In this document: positions 48,330 through 61,900 of the stretch, piece after piece | How the letters are laid out: each line of letters begins with the position of its first letter | How positions within the stretch are numbered: position 1 is the stretch's first letter | Assembly: GCA_037013685.1 (NCBI GenBank) | Contig: CM072885.1 | Span: 29,333,876-29,397,875 of the forward strand | Length of the DNA stretch: 64,000 nucleotides | Direction of reading: 5' to 3' | Origin: Acridotheres tristis | Lineage: Eukaryota; Chordata; Aves; Passeriformes; Sturnidae | The notes under the pieces: generated by a model | The model's input: only the letters and a program-made list of their open reading frames with translations | Database searches by the model: none | Told to the model about the DNA's origin: nothing | Position numbers and translations under genes: made by a program

Positions 48330-50830
48330 AACTATATGCATAAACCAAAAGAAAAGTTTTCCCATTACAGTGAGCACAGACCATCCACATCAGTGTGGCC
48401 AACTAAAACTAGTCCTGAATTAAAGACCAATTGGTATTTTCTCCAGGACTTTAGAAACAACAAATGTAGCTATAACTTCCTTGCATGTTGTGTTATTTTC
48501 TGGGATTTTTAATTTACCCATGTATTATCCTTACTTGGAATGACAGGGGAGGGAAAAAAAAGGGTGGAGGGCCTTCCTCAGCAGGCCTGGAGCAGGTGAT
48601 ATGACCCAGAGGACGTTGGTTTGGAAACAGAAACAAAAGGAGCTGCAGCAGTGGCTGCCCAGGGATGAGGGTGTCAAGGTTTGCCAGTGACAGTGACTCC
48701 TCAGGTGCAGGGTAACTTCTCTTCCCTGAAGCAGCAATGTCATGTTGGTCATTTGCCCCAGTGATTTACAGATGTTTAGATGTCTTCCTGCAAGAAGTTA
48801 ACTTGTTAGAATTGCTCACAACAGATCATGAAGAAAGCTTCTAGCCAGGGGAAATCCTCAATTTCTGAAGCGTAGATTTTTGTCTTTCTCTTTTTCTGCC
48901 AGTCTCTGCTTGTAACAAACAAGCAGGAAAAGTGAAGGGAGGAGTATCTCACAGAGAAATGCACAGGCAGCACTGTCAGTGGGATGCTTTTGCACAGAGC
49001 CCCAATAGCTATTAAATATTTCCAGTAAATTTCCTCTCTAGATGATTACTCATTTTCTGACAGGTTCAGCTCTGAAGAGAGTGACTTGAAGACAGACATA
49101 AAATTAAAAATTACATATGGCAAAAGATGCAAGTCCTTAAAATTTAGCCCGGAAAAAACCTTTATTACTTTGTGCGTTTTTGTTTGTTTAATTGACCAAG
49201 TGATATTCAGAATATAGAATACAGAAGGGGGAAAAAAAGTGTGGAATTTAAAATGGAACAAAACTATAAATACATGGCTTTATGTAATATAAATATTTTA
49301 TGGCAAAATTGTTGGTAGCCATCTGGGATTTATACACACAAACTCAATGTTTATTCACATTTCATCCTCACTTAGATTTATATAACCAAAGATATTTTTT
49401 CTGTATTCAAGATTTGCTTATTAATCCAATAACAAGAGTATTTTTTTGTTTGCTCAAGAGCCTACTAAGATTTGTTAATCACAGACTTCAGAATAAATTC
49501 TGCATTGACCTTTCCATGGCTGTGTAAGGATATGACAACAGGCATTTCACACACTTGGGTTGAAGTCAGAAACCTCACTGGTTCATATAAAAATAGTTAT
49601 TTGCATCAAGAAATCTCCTCATTAATGATGGGTTCATATTTTGTCTCCCCTTATTTTTCATCTAATGCTATTGGTAGGCTGCCATAGAGTAAGAAAAAAG
49701 CAGCTTACAAACCTATCTCTGAACATTGTTAGCATTGGACTGACAGAGATTATTCCTAGATACCTGAGGGCTACTGAGCTGTTCTGATCCTGCCTGGATC
49801 ACTTGCTAGCAATTGCTATTATTTTTGTTTGTGTCCAAGAATAACTTCATGGCAAAAAAAACCCCAAAAAACATTTAGCACATATTGTTGTTTTATATAT
49901 AAAAGCGCCCTAAAGTTTAGAGTGGCAAAATGACTGATGAAATAAGATGTGAGCCACCAGCTCTGCACCAAAGGAAGCAAATGCTTTTATTTAAAGAGCA
50001 GCACCACAGCTCTGTCTCTGCTGACTGCACACACCGTTGTGCAAATGAGGAACCTCAGAAGAAATGTCAGGCACCAGGGGGACTCTGAACAACATTAATA
50101 TACACTAAGGTCCAATAAAATCACTATGATAATCCAGCCTGATCCCTGAAACAACAGACCATATAATGAAAAAAAAATAAACTTAACCGCTCCCAGTTCA
50201 AGGTTTTGTGGACAAGGAACTGAGCAAAGCCAGAGTTTTAAACAACTGTCTTCCTTCTGAGGTGCTCCAGTACAAGGATTCTGTACTTCTTTGTCTCTAG
50301 CAGCAAAGCAGCTGGGGACATAGCTTATTAGTTATCAGACCACTCTGAGTAAGCATTTAATAACTCACTTGTCTGCAAGGATAGTTTAAAATTAAAAATA
50401 CTTTTGCTTCTGCCAGTTTCTGTTTTGCCCTCAGTAAATATTGGTTTGGAAACTGCCAAAAATGAGAGAAAAAATTGCTCATGGAGCAACAAAAAAAATG
50501 GAGTTGTGGAACTTTGGTGGAAAGGCTGGGGAACTCAACTGGGAAGGCTGAGGAAAGATTGAAAGGACTTGGACAAAGATTATATTGCAAGATTGGGAAA
50601 AGGACCTGAATTAAATGGAAGGACCCTGTGCACATGGTTCAGGACAGGTATGTCCAGGCTGGAGAGAAGTCTGGAAGAAGAGGCTGAGGAGGAAGGACAG
50701 AGAGAGGGAGAGGCACCTTCTCTCTTTACCGTCCACCTGCAATGAACACTTGTGCTTGGAGGAGATAAAGCATGGATTTCAGCCATGCTCCCTCCACTCT
50801 CCTTCCCCATTTGGTGCCAGGACAATGGCA
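48330..50830. other. AT-rich non-coding stretch
   Basis: I see no gene or named repeat. 50500-50800 is somewhat GC-richer, with unsupported frames on both strands. Confidence 0.4.
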
Positions 50831-50858
50831 GCTGTGAGCTGTGAGCTGTGAGCTGTGG
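50831..50858 (+). repeat. Heptamer tandem repeat (GCTGTGA)4
   Basis: Three perfect GCTGTGA copies plus a fourth ending in G. Confidence 0.9.
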
Positions 50859-52898
50859 ATGTGTTTGTTGTATTAGTTTGGCAGAATGAACACAGCCAGG
50901 AAGGAAACATTGCCTCCAGAAGGGGAAACTTTAATGAGAGGTGCTTGTGGAAAGACCATACAGCCTTCTTCATAGCCTGAGCTGGAAAACAACTGTAATT
51001 TATCCTTCTCCTCCCAGTACAAGTGCATCTGTCCTTACAAACTCAGACTTGCTCTATTTAAATTTCTTTGTTTCTGTTTAATTAAGTTTCCTCGCACCTA
51101 AGAGAATAGTATTAAAAAAAAATTCCAATCCACATAAAACAAAAGAAACCCAAGTAACATTAAGTAAAGCATTATGTGCCAAGATATTAACCCAAAAATA
51201 AGAGGCAGGCAAATGCCTTTTCCTTAAAAATTGCAGTGTCAAAGTTTTCAGCTGGACTACCTCTGCCATGGATAAGTAGACTCAGATTACCAAAAGACAC
51301 ACATGCAAAAATATTTTCTCTGTGCTCTTGTATGATGTTTATTTCTGAAATAAGTTTACAAACTGCCTTGTCAAATACACAACATATACAAAAGTCATAT
51401 GGTGATTTCTGCCCTTGAACACGAAGCTGCCTGAATTTAATGACTCAGTCCCTCACAGATCTTTAGCTATCTTTATTTTTTGAAGGTGTTTGGATAAGGA
51501 TGCTGTTGCTATCATTCTGTTGCTGATTATTGTTGTTACCAATAGTATCAGGCTCTCAAGCTCCTTAAATGCGAAACTAGGTTCAGTAGTCTGAGACTAT
51601 GTTTCCTACTTGGGAAGGAATACCAGTGATCTCCATCTCCCACAGCTAAAGTAAGTTTCTTGCAGAGAAAAAATGGTGTAGGCAGGCAATGCCATTGCTG
51701 CTCCTCCATGAAAGCTGCTGTGCTCCTGCAAGGGCTGTAAGCCCTTGGCTGAAATAATTATTTTCCTTCCCCATCATTCTCAACACCTCCTCTGCTTGTA
51801 TCTTTGCCTCTCTGCCTTTCTGATTGCTTTTTTCTGCTTTTCCTGCAGTAGTTCTCTGTATAAAAAAAAAACAAAAAACCCCTTATTTCTTCCAATTAAG
51901 AACCTAAGTAAAATTCCTAGCATGAAAAAAATTTTCTAAAACTTTTTAAAGATAGACAAAATTAAAACCAGAAGTGCTCCTCTGTTAGCAGAAAGAATAC
52001 TAAACTCAGCCTACTTCTTTCAGACTCATGACATGAATCATTCTGCTCCCATGCCAGTACTTGACAATTTCACCCTGAGACAAAATAGAAATAAATATGC
52101 AACACAGTATAAGGAATCAACAAATGTTAAGAAAAAGCATTTAATTTGAAACATGCATGCAATAGGGTCTATAATAATTTGAAAGCTCTAAAAAACCCGA
52201 AAAAATAGCATTTAAAGTATTTCAAGATAATGCTAATATATAAAGCTCCTACCCACAGAATGAGCCATTTATAGCAACGGTGAGTAACAAATGGACTGTA
52301 TAATGAAATAATTATTTCATTAAAAATTATCTACTTAAAAAAGATCTACACTTAAAAATTGCATACTTAGGAATTTGGAGGAAACTCATAAATTGCTCAC
52401 TTACTCTGAAAGAGCTACATGTTTCAGAGTAGCCAAGAAGAGAAGATGACCTCTTGCATGAAGGCACAGGAGTCAAGCAGTTCCCCAGGCAAACTGGGAA
52501 ACAAGGCAATGTACTAAACCAACCCCAAACTGCAAAATCAGCTGCATTTAGAGTAGTACCTAGACTGCTTTAGGTCCAGTAAGAAGGTACTCCAATAATA
52601 CTCTTCATGAGAGTCCACCCAAATGACACACAGAAGTATCTTTGTCAGACTAGACAGGATCCTTCTCACCTGACTCTGTCTAGAAGTGCCTTATGACCAT
52701 TTCTGTGTGTTAGATAAGTCCTTCTCTGTCTGAGGCACATCCTGACGATATTGAATCCCATCAAAAAAATAAGAATTCAGGAGGAGGTTCTTGCTTTTTA
52801 TTCACTACAGAGGCAAACTAGAAAATTTTTCTTAAGATGGGTACAATTATGCAAGATTTGCAGCAAGAGAAAAAACAGCAAGAGTTAAATATTAAGCC
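50859..52898. other. AT-rich non-coding stretch
   Basis: I see nothing I can name. Confidence 0.45.
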
Positions 52899-53083
52899 CT
52901 TCACCATAAGGGTGGTCACATATTGGAATAGATGCCCACAATCTCCATCCTTGGAGACATCCAAAACCAATCGAACAAAGCTCTAGACAACTTAATAAAA
53001 CTTTAGAGTTTTAATTGCTTTGTGCAGAGAGGCTCCAGAGATCCCTTCTAGGGAAAATTATCCTGCGATTGCATGAATTCTTC
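52899..53083 (+). mobile_element. Old, diverged CR1 LINE 3' end
   Basis: CR1 3' signature, heavily mutated: TTCACCATAAGGGTGGTCAC, ATTGGAATAGATGCCCACAA, CTCCATCCTTGGAGACATCC, GGCTCCAGAGATCCCTTCTA, ending TCCTGCGATTGCATGAA where CR1 usually ends with ATTCTGTGATTCTGTGAA-like repeats. Clearly older than the copy at 24722. The 5' part is lost. Confidence 0.75.
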
Positions 53084-56000
53084 CTACAGAACTGTTATAT
53101 TATTTATCCACCCACAGATCCACGTGCTTTCATGATTTTTCCTCTGTAGGCCATGCTGTATCTTTCCTCCACACATCAAACTCTCTGAAAGCTGAGAGAA
53201 GTCTGGAAATGGATTGGGACATGACAAGGTTCATCTGCCCTTCACACAACACACATTCTTTCAGTCATAATTTTTCACCATGATATATCTCTATTTGGAT
53301 TAAAATAAGGGAAGTATAATTAATATTTTTAGCTACAGATAGCCTCTTTTCTATCTAAACAATATCTATTGGATATAAAATTCTGAAGAGTTTTTGACAA
53401 GTGAAAATATGTTAGCTGCATGTTTACTGTGAAAAAGAGTTGTAGGGTTCAGAAACCAATAACTGATACATTTATAAATGCATCATTAAAAAGAAAAGTT
53501 ATTTTCAAACATATTCATTTGCTTACTTTGACAGATGAACAGAAATAGGAACTGAATGGATAAATTTCTGCCTGAGATTGTTTGAACCATATGTGATACT
53601 TAGAATATCCTTTAAAAAACTTACTTATATCTGTATAGACAGCCCTACATAATTCCTACAAGCAAATAAATACAATAAATATTGAGGAATAAGGCTGATT
53701 GGAGAATAAGTCTTTTGTATTCCTAATATTTCATGTCAATCAGGTTTAATTAGCTCCAGTTAAGGTTCTGTTATGAAAGTGTAATGTTTATTCAAGGATC
53801 CTCTTTACAGAACGGATAAATGTTGTTCAGCAAAGACCAGACTAAGAAAAGAATGGTTCCAGAGTCAAACTATATTGAAACTGCTGCAAATTTTATGGAA
53901 GAAGACAGTAGATTCACATTATTTGCCATGACCTCAGAGGTTCTCTTCCATCCCTGCTGTTGCCTGCCTGACTACCTAAAGCACTTGGATTGCTAGTCCA
54001 AGCTGGTTCACTAGAGGTGGTTATTAAAAGCAGTGTCAATTCCCAAAACTACTGCTAAAAACTATTGTATGAAGCTCAGCTCTTGCTCTATCTCCCTATG
54101 GCCATGTCTTTAATCCGGAACAGTCCCTCCATTTTCTCTCCATGCTTCCATAACCAGAGCTCAACTGTGGCCTTGCTCCACACTCAGGATCAACTATTTG
54201 CATCCATTGTAAGGGACTGAAGGGGGCCCCTAGGTACAAACACTCTTAGCATTTAGAAGTGTTAAAATATTGTTATGGCAACTTCTCTAGTCCATATGTG
54301 CAAAGGACACCTTTATATACCATTTCCAAGCACAGCAGTTAAAACACAAAATTTAAATTAGACAACAGATCTTAAATTAAAAATTGATTAAACATTAGAC
54401 TATTGCTGTTCAAGCACAAAAGCAGAGAAATATTTCACTGTGTTTATAGGTAACTGTGAAACTTCTAATAACTGATATTGAGTTTGAAAGATGATTTGAT
54501 TACGTTTTTGATCTTAGTAAAATTAAACTCCATGTGACATATTAAATAGACTAGGTAGAATTCCTGTAAGCATAAAATTAATGTCGTGAAAATACTTGGA
54601 TTTGATCAGCTGAAATGCAATATTATCTCAAATATAAACTATGTTTACTAAGCAGCACACATGATGCTGAGCTGCTGAATCTGGCATAGCAGCTCTAATC
54701 AAATCTGGTACTGATAATATAATACATAAGAAGCAGATGAATGAATCGGAATTACTTCACATCAGAAGTGCACAAATTACTTCGAGATGAATGGACTGAG
54801 ATCAGTTCTACGCCAACCCCCCAACTATCCTTTTTTTTCTGGCACTCCTTTTCCTGTCATGTGGAGAGAAGAGCATCCACCAAATAATGGTATGACAGGC
54901 ACCTGCTTACATGATGGGTCTGCACTATGTATGAGCTCTCCATATATTCTAACACAAAACTAGGTAAGTGTCCAGGAGGTGATGGGCAACATTTGCTGTG
55001 GTGGATATGTGGAATTGCAAAAAAAAAAGCCAGACTACCTTTGTGTGTTGCTGTAAATATCCATGTGGTGTCACTCAAGAAAAGATTTGAGGCTCACCAC
55101 TCATTAAATTATAGCACTAATAATAGTAATTTGTTAAATCCACATTGTCCTTCCACATAGTTCTAAAGGTCTACATTAAGTCTGAAGAGAATACCCCACC
55201 TAGTTATGGGGCATTTCAACTTCAGACACAGATTGTGATACACAAGGAACTAATTTAGACCTGTCCTGTCACCTGTACTTGCTAAATACTCCTCAGAGCA
55301 CAGCTGTGCTACCAGCTGCTTAAAGAATAGGGCAATCCCAAAGCTCATGTGGAGACATGGTTTGTCAGAAAAAAAGTAGGGGAAACACAAATAAATCCTC
55401 TAAAGTTCTGTTTCATCTTTTTCTGAAGACACATCTAAGTTCTGAATAGGTCTGCATATGCAGAAAATCTCAAGAACATAAAACATAGAAAATGAGCAGA
55501 GAAATTAGGGCCACTGTTTAAAGTGGTAAACCTCCCAAGTTAAAAGGATTTTCCTCTTAGAGAGTGCTGCCAATTTCTTTGCGAAAAGAAATTCTGCTGT
55601 TCTGCTGTGTGACATGTGGTCAGACCAGAAAGTCTTCCATCTAAAGAGACTCTAGATCCTAAATCTCATTTTTGGAACACAATATTTTATATACCTTCAG
55701 CCAGAGTTAATCTTAGTCAAAGCAATCCGATACCATGGCAATCCAATCAGGCTTTTGTAATGTCAAACTTTCATACAGAAGGATGTCAAATCTTTTAGAC
55801 AGATAATTTACTCATCAGAGATAAAGACCCCAGTCAATTAAAGTATGTGGAGGTTCATGCTGAATGTACTGAACTGCTTTGATTTTTATAAATGAAAAAA
55901 TACACTATGATCAAAAACCACATTCCCTCTTCTTTTAAACTTTCAAAATTTACTTTCAGATTATTGTTTTTTTAAATAGGCTACACTTAAACCCATTTTT

Positions 56001-56523
56001 CTCCAAAGTAAATAAACTCTTTTACTTACTAACTCTTTCATTTAAGCCAGTTTTATTTAACTGTTTTATTTGAGCCAAATAAAAAAAAATTCTGTTCTTC
56101 CAGGAAAAAATAAAAATATTTTAGCTATTCACTTTGCTCTAAAGTATAAAATACCATTTTGAAGCAGAATTAATTTGGAAAACACAGGAATGAAGACAAA
56201 GAGTTGCTCTTTGAAAGAGAGAAATCAGCCCCAGGCAAATCAGCAAGGGGAACCTGAACAAGATGGGGAGGAAATGCATGGCACTGAAATTTATTGAAAT
56301 TTCTTCCAGACCTAGGCCTCTGCCTGTGAGGCTCCTACAAAGGCCAGCTGTTATTAAAAGCTGTTTTGCTTGGCAGAACTATAAAACACAACCTGTGTTC
56401 TCCAAGGATGGGGTTTATCCCAGCTGGATCCTAAAACTGCCTTTTGCAGAGACCAGTGCTATCAGTAGGAAATGAGAAACCACCTGCTTTGGGGTTTTTT
56501 CAGTTAAACAATGTGCAGGGTAT
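53084..56523. other. AT-rich non-coding stretch
   Basis: No gene or repeat recognised. A plus-strand donor-like AAAACTAG then GTAAGTG at about 54961 has no good exon upstream. Confidence 0.45.
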
Positions 56524-56595
56524 TGGTTTGGTTTTGGTTTGTTTTTTGTGGTTTTTGTTTGTTTTAGGGCTTTTTCATTGTTTGTTTGTTTGTTT
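56524..56595 (+). repeat. T/G-rich block ending in (TTTG)n
   Basis: TTTGGTTTTGG-type units followed by a TTTG array. Confidence 0.9.
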
Positions 56596-57638
56596 AATGA
56601 GCACGAAGCTCTTCATAGATTACCAGCTCCAGGTTTAGATTTAAATTCCCCCCCCTCTCCACCAGGTTAGCACTTACCTTACATATGTTTGTTTTTCAGA
56701 GCTGGAGTGGCCACAGGGACAGAATCATAGAGGCACAGAGTCACAGAATCCTGTGATCAACAGGGAGGCAGGGGGTGAAGCTGTGCTACTCCTCTCCCAC
56801 TACACAAATATTCCCATCCCTGCAGACAAAATAGTTGGTCTTGCTTTTGATCAATAAATTTCTCTTTTATCTCCTCATGCACTTGATCAGCATATTTTTC
56901 ATTCAAAAGCAATGACAAAGTTTCAATGGACTTTTCCATCAAGATGCTCAGAAGCTGAGTCTCCTAATCCATTCAAATGAACTTCAGACTGGCAATGATT
57001 TCAATTAGACCATTTTGCAGATAAAATCAGGAAGAGCTTTTGCTTGATTAAGACCAGCCCTCCTGAAGCCAGGCCACAGAATTTAATTTTCATTCCTGTA
57101 CTGGCCCCAAACTTTTGCATTAAAGATGCATCCGAAGAGCGACTCAGTTTTTATCATTTTTCATTGGATTTTATTTTAAAGGAAGAGCAGTTTTTCTACA
57201 TGGCAAAAAATGCAAAATGTCAGAGATGTTTTTGTGGGTTGAGGTTTATAAATGCAAAGCTGGTCTCTGTAAGACCAACATTTTGCCCCAAGAGATCAGT
57301 CTTGGTGGAAGATCAGTAGGTGTAAAAAGGAAGGAGAAAACTTAATAAGAACAATAGAAACAATTTTTGATTTTAAAAAATTGTGTTTAATTCTATAATT
57401 TTATTTTCTACTATATTTTCTCACAAATAATGGTGGGAGGTTATGCCCCATATATTACACACAGTGTTTTACAATGCATTGCCAGTTAATGCATAATTTT
57501 CTAGGACTACTATGCCTTTGGGTGACAACAAATTCTGCTGGTCAGTGTTGACCACATAATGTAATAGAAAGTATGTGCAACACATAATTACGTATTATTT
57601 CTTTATGCAAGATGCTGACTCCCCTTCATTCCCTTCAG
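56596..57638. other. Non-coding stretch
   Basis: At 56673-56700 a minus-strand acceptor (CTGTGGCCACTCCAG) and strong donor (TATGTAAG then GTAAGTGC) enclose a possible 24-base microexon, too short to call. AGAATCATAGAG near 56723 resembles a reversed CR1 tail, but nothing CR1-like follows. Confidence 0.4.
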
Positions 57639-57769
57639 CAGAGGATCTTTGTTCCTTGGGTTACACCACTGACATCAGCTTGCCTGGGTACAAGGATGTT
57701 CAACCCAAAGTCTATGACCGTTGGAAAGAAACAACATTCCCAAGCTGGAGAGCAGGACCTACAGGCACC
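57639..57769 (+). CDS. Candidate plus-strand exon, 43 codons, unknown
   Basis: Very good plus-strand acceptor (CTCCCCTTCATTCCCTTCAG) and donor (AGGCACC then GTGAGACCC). In the frame with two leading bases, 43 codons are open. The product starts EDLCSLGYTTDISLPGYKDV and continues with several W, Y, P and G residues, a composition more like real protein than AT-rich noise. A second frame is also open across most of it. G+C is locally higher. No family recognised. If real, it belongs to a different gene from the minus-strand candidates. Confidence 0.27.
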
Positions 57770-58829
57770 GTGAGACCCACAGCAGAGCTTCTTCCTCGCT
57801 GTGTAGAGAAGACATGGGACAAGGCTGGGACACCCTCAGTGCCAGTCTTGCAGTGGGTGATGGATAGAAGCATTGTCCTCTTTCTCCTCCAGCTCCAAAA
57901 TTTCCATGCTTCAAAGTTGAGAGTTGAAGAAAAGAATGTAACTGCATCATTAAAATCACATCACAGTCTGTACAAAACATGATTTGAGATGCTAGGGTAA
58001 AAAGTACTAATAATTCAACCCTGAGGCAAGCACCTGTCTCAGAAAGTTCAGCACACACAAAAAGAGTTTGGAAAGCAATACCAAGTAAGGATCTCCTCAC
58101 AGTGGGCAGCTCTTTCCATTTCCCAAGGTCAATCCCAGTACATGCATAACATTATTTTCTTCTGCCTTTTTAAGTATCTCTTTAATTATAAGAAATGAAA
58201 GCCTCCTGATTTTTACATAATAGGGAAGTATAATTAAGCATACTTGAGGATTCCCTGTGCATCTTGCTATTCAGTCATTTTAATTGCAACATTTCATTGC
58301 TGGTGAAGACCTAAGATTGGGGTATTTAGACCCATTCTCACATTCTGCGTGGGTTTTCCAAACTGTGCTCCACAGTCAAGTCTCAACAGTGCACTCCAAT
58401 AGGCAGAGAGTTTGTAATTAATCCTATGATTAGCACTTTCCTTAGCCTGCTATTCTGTAGCATTCCAGTGTTATGCAGTAGTTTCAGTAGTGGAAGAATC
58501 CTGGAAATATCTGGTAGTTCTCTTACATATGCCTGAATTATATTTTAAAATGTATATTAAAATGTTATATACAAGTAAACATCAAAATATTTTATATGCA
58601 GAAAAATGCTGTTCTCTATATAATTATCTCATTATAGTTTAATTTCCCACCTAAGGCCTCTCTATTCAGGTCTTCTAAGTATTCTGAGAGATAAGTTGTA
58701 AAGTGTTGAAATACTGATGAAAGGGATCCCCATCTTCCCTGCTGAAGACCGAAGGTATCAGAGGAATTGATCTTCCCCTTTCTCTTTCTTTCCTCTCTTT
58801 TCCTCCTCATGTTTCTACATGAGGGGGGA
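57770..58829. other. Non-coding stretch
   Basis: The plus frame 57575-57982 and minus frame 57759-58100 extend here without support. Confidence 0.4.
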
Positions 58830-58901
58830 AAAACCAAAACAAACTAACAAACAAAAAACACAAACAGACAAACAAGAGACAAACACAGACAAACAAACAA
58901 G
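58830..58901 (+). repeat. CAAA / ACAGACAAA-type A/C-rich repeat
   Basis: Imperfect array of CAAA with interspersed CAGACAAACA units. Confidence 0.85.
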
Positions 58902-61900
58902 ATGAAATATTATAAGCTTGTCTTTCAATTCACTCAAATGAACTATGGGACTAATTGAGCGTGCACTGAAGCCATAAGCTTTCCACTGCCTTAGAGGAGA
59001 ACACCTCAGAACCTGTCCCTAATAACCCATGTGAGATGTGACAGGCTCGGGTCCTTGCCCCTTTAGCAATACTCAAAGCTCCCAAAGGAAACCAGGAAGG
59101 CAGTCCATCATACAACCATCAGAGGAGCCAGGCTCAGCCTTGTCTAATTTTATGTCGGTGAAACTGCGTCACAGTACTCCAGAGAGGACAACATGTTCCT
59201 TGCAGTTTGCTAGAACAGGGCAGATCATAAATTATTTTGGGGCATATTTTCCCTTGGGTAAATGCACTCTCCAGTAATGTTCAATATACTTGAGAATATG
59301 CCGCTGCAGCTTGGCAAAATGAGTAGGAACATCAACACACTCACTCATTTTATGTAAAACAGCTCTGTATTTGCAATTTCCAGCATAAATGACAAAACAG
59401 TACCCGACTGGGACAAGTGAAAGCTGCTGAGATTAATCAAGTGTTCCCATGTCAAGAACTTTTCTGGAGTACATGCCAGGTTTGAAAACAGAAATCCTTT
59501 GTGTCTTATTTGTTTGTTATCATACAATATGTGCTTTCCCTCCACTCCTCTTTCTGATTTTGACAAGTGGACACTTTGAAGAATGAAAGAGCAAAAGGTC
59601 TACTTCTACCAGAGAACACTGAGTGTTTATAATGTCAGTTTTAATTCTATAGTGAACACTAGCAAAGTTGTTGAAAAACACTTGATTTTTGTCTGAATAA
59701 AGGAAAAAAATCCCAGCACAATAGTTTTTAAGCTATGCTTTAGAAAAACTAAGAGAAGAAATCCTTTAGATACTTTTAACTTGAGAAAAAAAAATACTGA
59801 AATGCTTCCAAAAGACCAGTGTTGTCAAATTATTGCTTCCATGATAACACACAGATATGGTTTATATTTTAGACTGCTAATCCTGAAAAATTATACATAG
59901 TAATAACAGCAAGTTGAAAATGCTGCACTGATTATGACCACCTAAACCCCTGACCTTGGATTCAAAAAATACAAACCGTGTTAATACAGGAAGAAAGCTT
60001 ACTTCAAAACCATAAATTCATTTGGAAATAGCTGGGAAAATAGAGTATTTAAACTCTAGCTAGCTAAATAGTTGAACTTATGCCCAAGGTTGACTTTCCT
60101 CACAAATTGTTTTGATTGAAATAATGCCTACTGGTTGAGACAGACCCAAGTTTTTGAATTCCCAATATTTAGCTTATTTGTGGGGCTTTTTCCCTTTAAA
60201 ATACCAAACAGCATGAAGAGAAAAGGTTAGCAGGTTAAAATGCTGCGAGTATGACTGCCCAGTGAATCATGGTTATGACTTTTCATAACCGTGTACGAAA
60301 CGTCTGGGCCTAGTTTAGATCAGTATTAGGACTTCAGCACCAGATGCCACATGCCCTTCACATACTTCTGCAACCCCAAATTATGTAGGAAACAATGTAG
60401 GAAAAGGTTTTGAAGTGAGAATAAGGAAAGGGAGCTATAGTGCAGAGGCTACACTATGTGACTATCTCAAATTTATTAAAAGTTTGGGTTCAAAAGTTCA
60501 CATGGCTGAGGATTTGCTGCATTTTTTCCAGCCATCTCTATGCTGCATTAATTTTAAGAATAATTAGCAAATTACTGGAAGCTCAGCATGTATACAAAAG
60601 GAGATGGGAGTTTATTCTCCAGAATCTTAAGTAACTTATTAATTCTTGAGTCAGATCCAAACAGAATCTTTAAGAAGTATTTTACTATGGATGTTTATAA
60701 TTTGCAGTGTGACAGTGCTTAGAAGTTCCAGTCAAGGACCAAGTTTTATATATGTCATTGGAAGGCAGCCCCTGCCCTAAGGGTCTAGACAGCTCATTAA
60801 AAAAGCCTACTAATAAAATTATGCCCATGCACTTTCAACCAATTTTAAGAAATAAATCAGTTAATTAAGCTGTGAAACATTACCCACACTTCTTTTTCTT
60901 TTACTGGAAAACATGTCTTCTATATATCAGAAAAAAATCATGGCATTGTATGACCTAAATAAGGTCCTGCCTTTTTCCTATTAAATTAAATTGCAGGTTT
61001 TTTCCCAGACAACAGCAGAAGCAGGACCTTTATGAGTTTTAATTAGCTTAAATTGTCCAGTTGTCATCTTAAACAGACAGTAGATCCTCTAGATACCTAC
61101 AGTGTCATTAAGTAGCATTTGTGTTTAACAGAGCATTAAAAGACCAGACACTTTCTACCGCTAGTCATTGCATTTCTTGCAGTTGTACCTTTTGTGAAAT
61201 ATTAGACTGCATTTTGTTAAGTACTGTATTTTGCTGACAATTGTAAGTTGTTTTCTACCCATCAGCAAAAAATTCAGAGAATGCATTGTCAGGCTTATGT
61301 GACATATCTGTGTGGAAATAGAGGCCTTGTCCACTTTCATCTATTTGTCATCAAACACAAATTTATATACATTCTACAGGTCCTCTTTTTAGCATCAGAA
61401 ATGCATTTCTTCAAGTGCATGCCTACTCAGATATCATAAAGAGGTGTGGAAAATAACAGAATGGCCTCAATTATCAATTATGAAAAGAGTCTATCACAGT
61501 GTAGCTCTTGGGACCAGCTCAACCACATGCCACAGTATAAAATGCAGTTTCCTCACTCTATTGTTTCTAGTTCAGGTATGTAGCAGTTAAAAAGCTAAAA
61601 TTAAAACGCGGAGGAATAATCCCAATGGTCTTCCTTTTTAGCTACTATAAAAGGAAAGAACTGGTTGAAAATAGGATTTCTACTATTTCTAATTCTTTTT
61701 ATCTTTCCAGAATTAGTACAAAGAAGCAGCCTACATAATGAACAGCAATTATCACTAAAAACATCAAACAAATATGCACAATAATAAGAGCAATTTAGGA
61801 TGGATACAGTAAGTGTCTCACAAGATAGTCTGGTACAAACCTGATGTAGAGTGGATTTGAATGTATAGGAAAGGGTAAAATTTTAAAACGGGGGAAAAAA

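Noticed and set aside
48057..48377. 106-codon minus frame resembling membrane segments
   Set aside because: It is the translation of the reverse of the A/C-rich simple repeat (F, L, V, C and W runs), not a membrane protein.
56700..56760. Possible reversed CR1 tail (AGAATCATAGAG, CAGAGTCACAGAATCC)
   Set aside because: Only the tail-like motif is present; the sequence that should follow in a reversed CR1 is absent.
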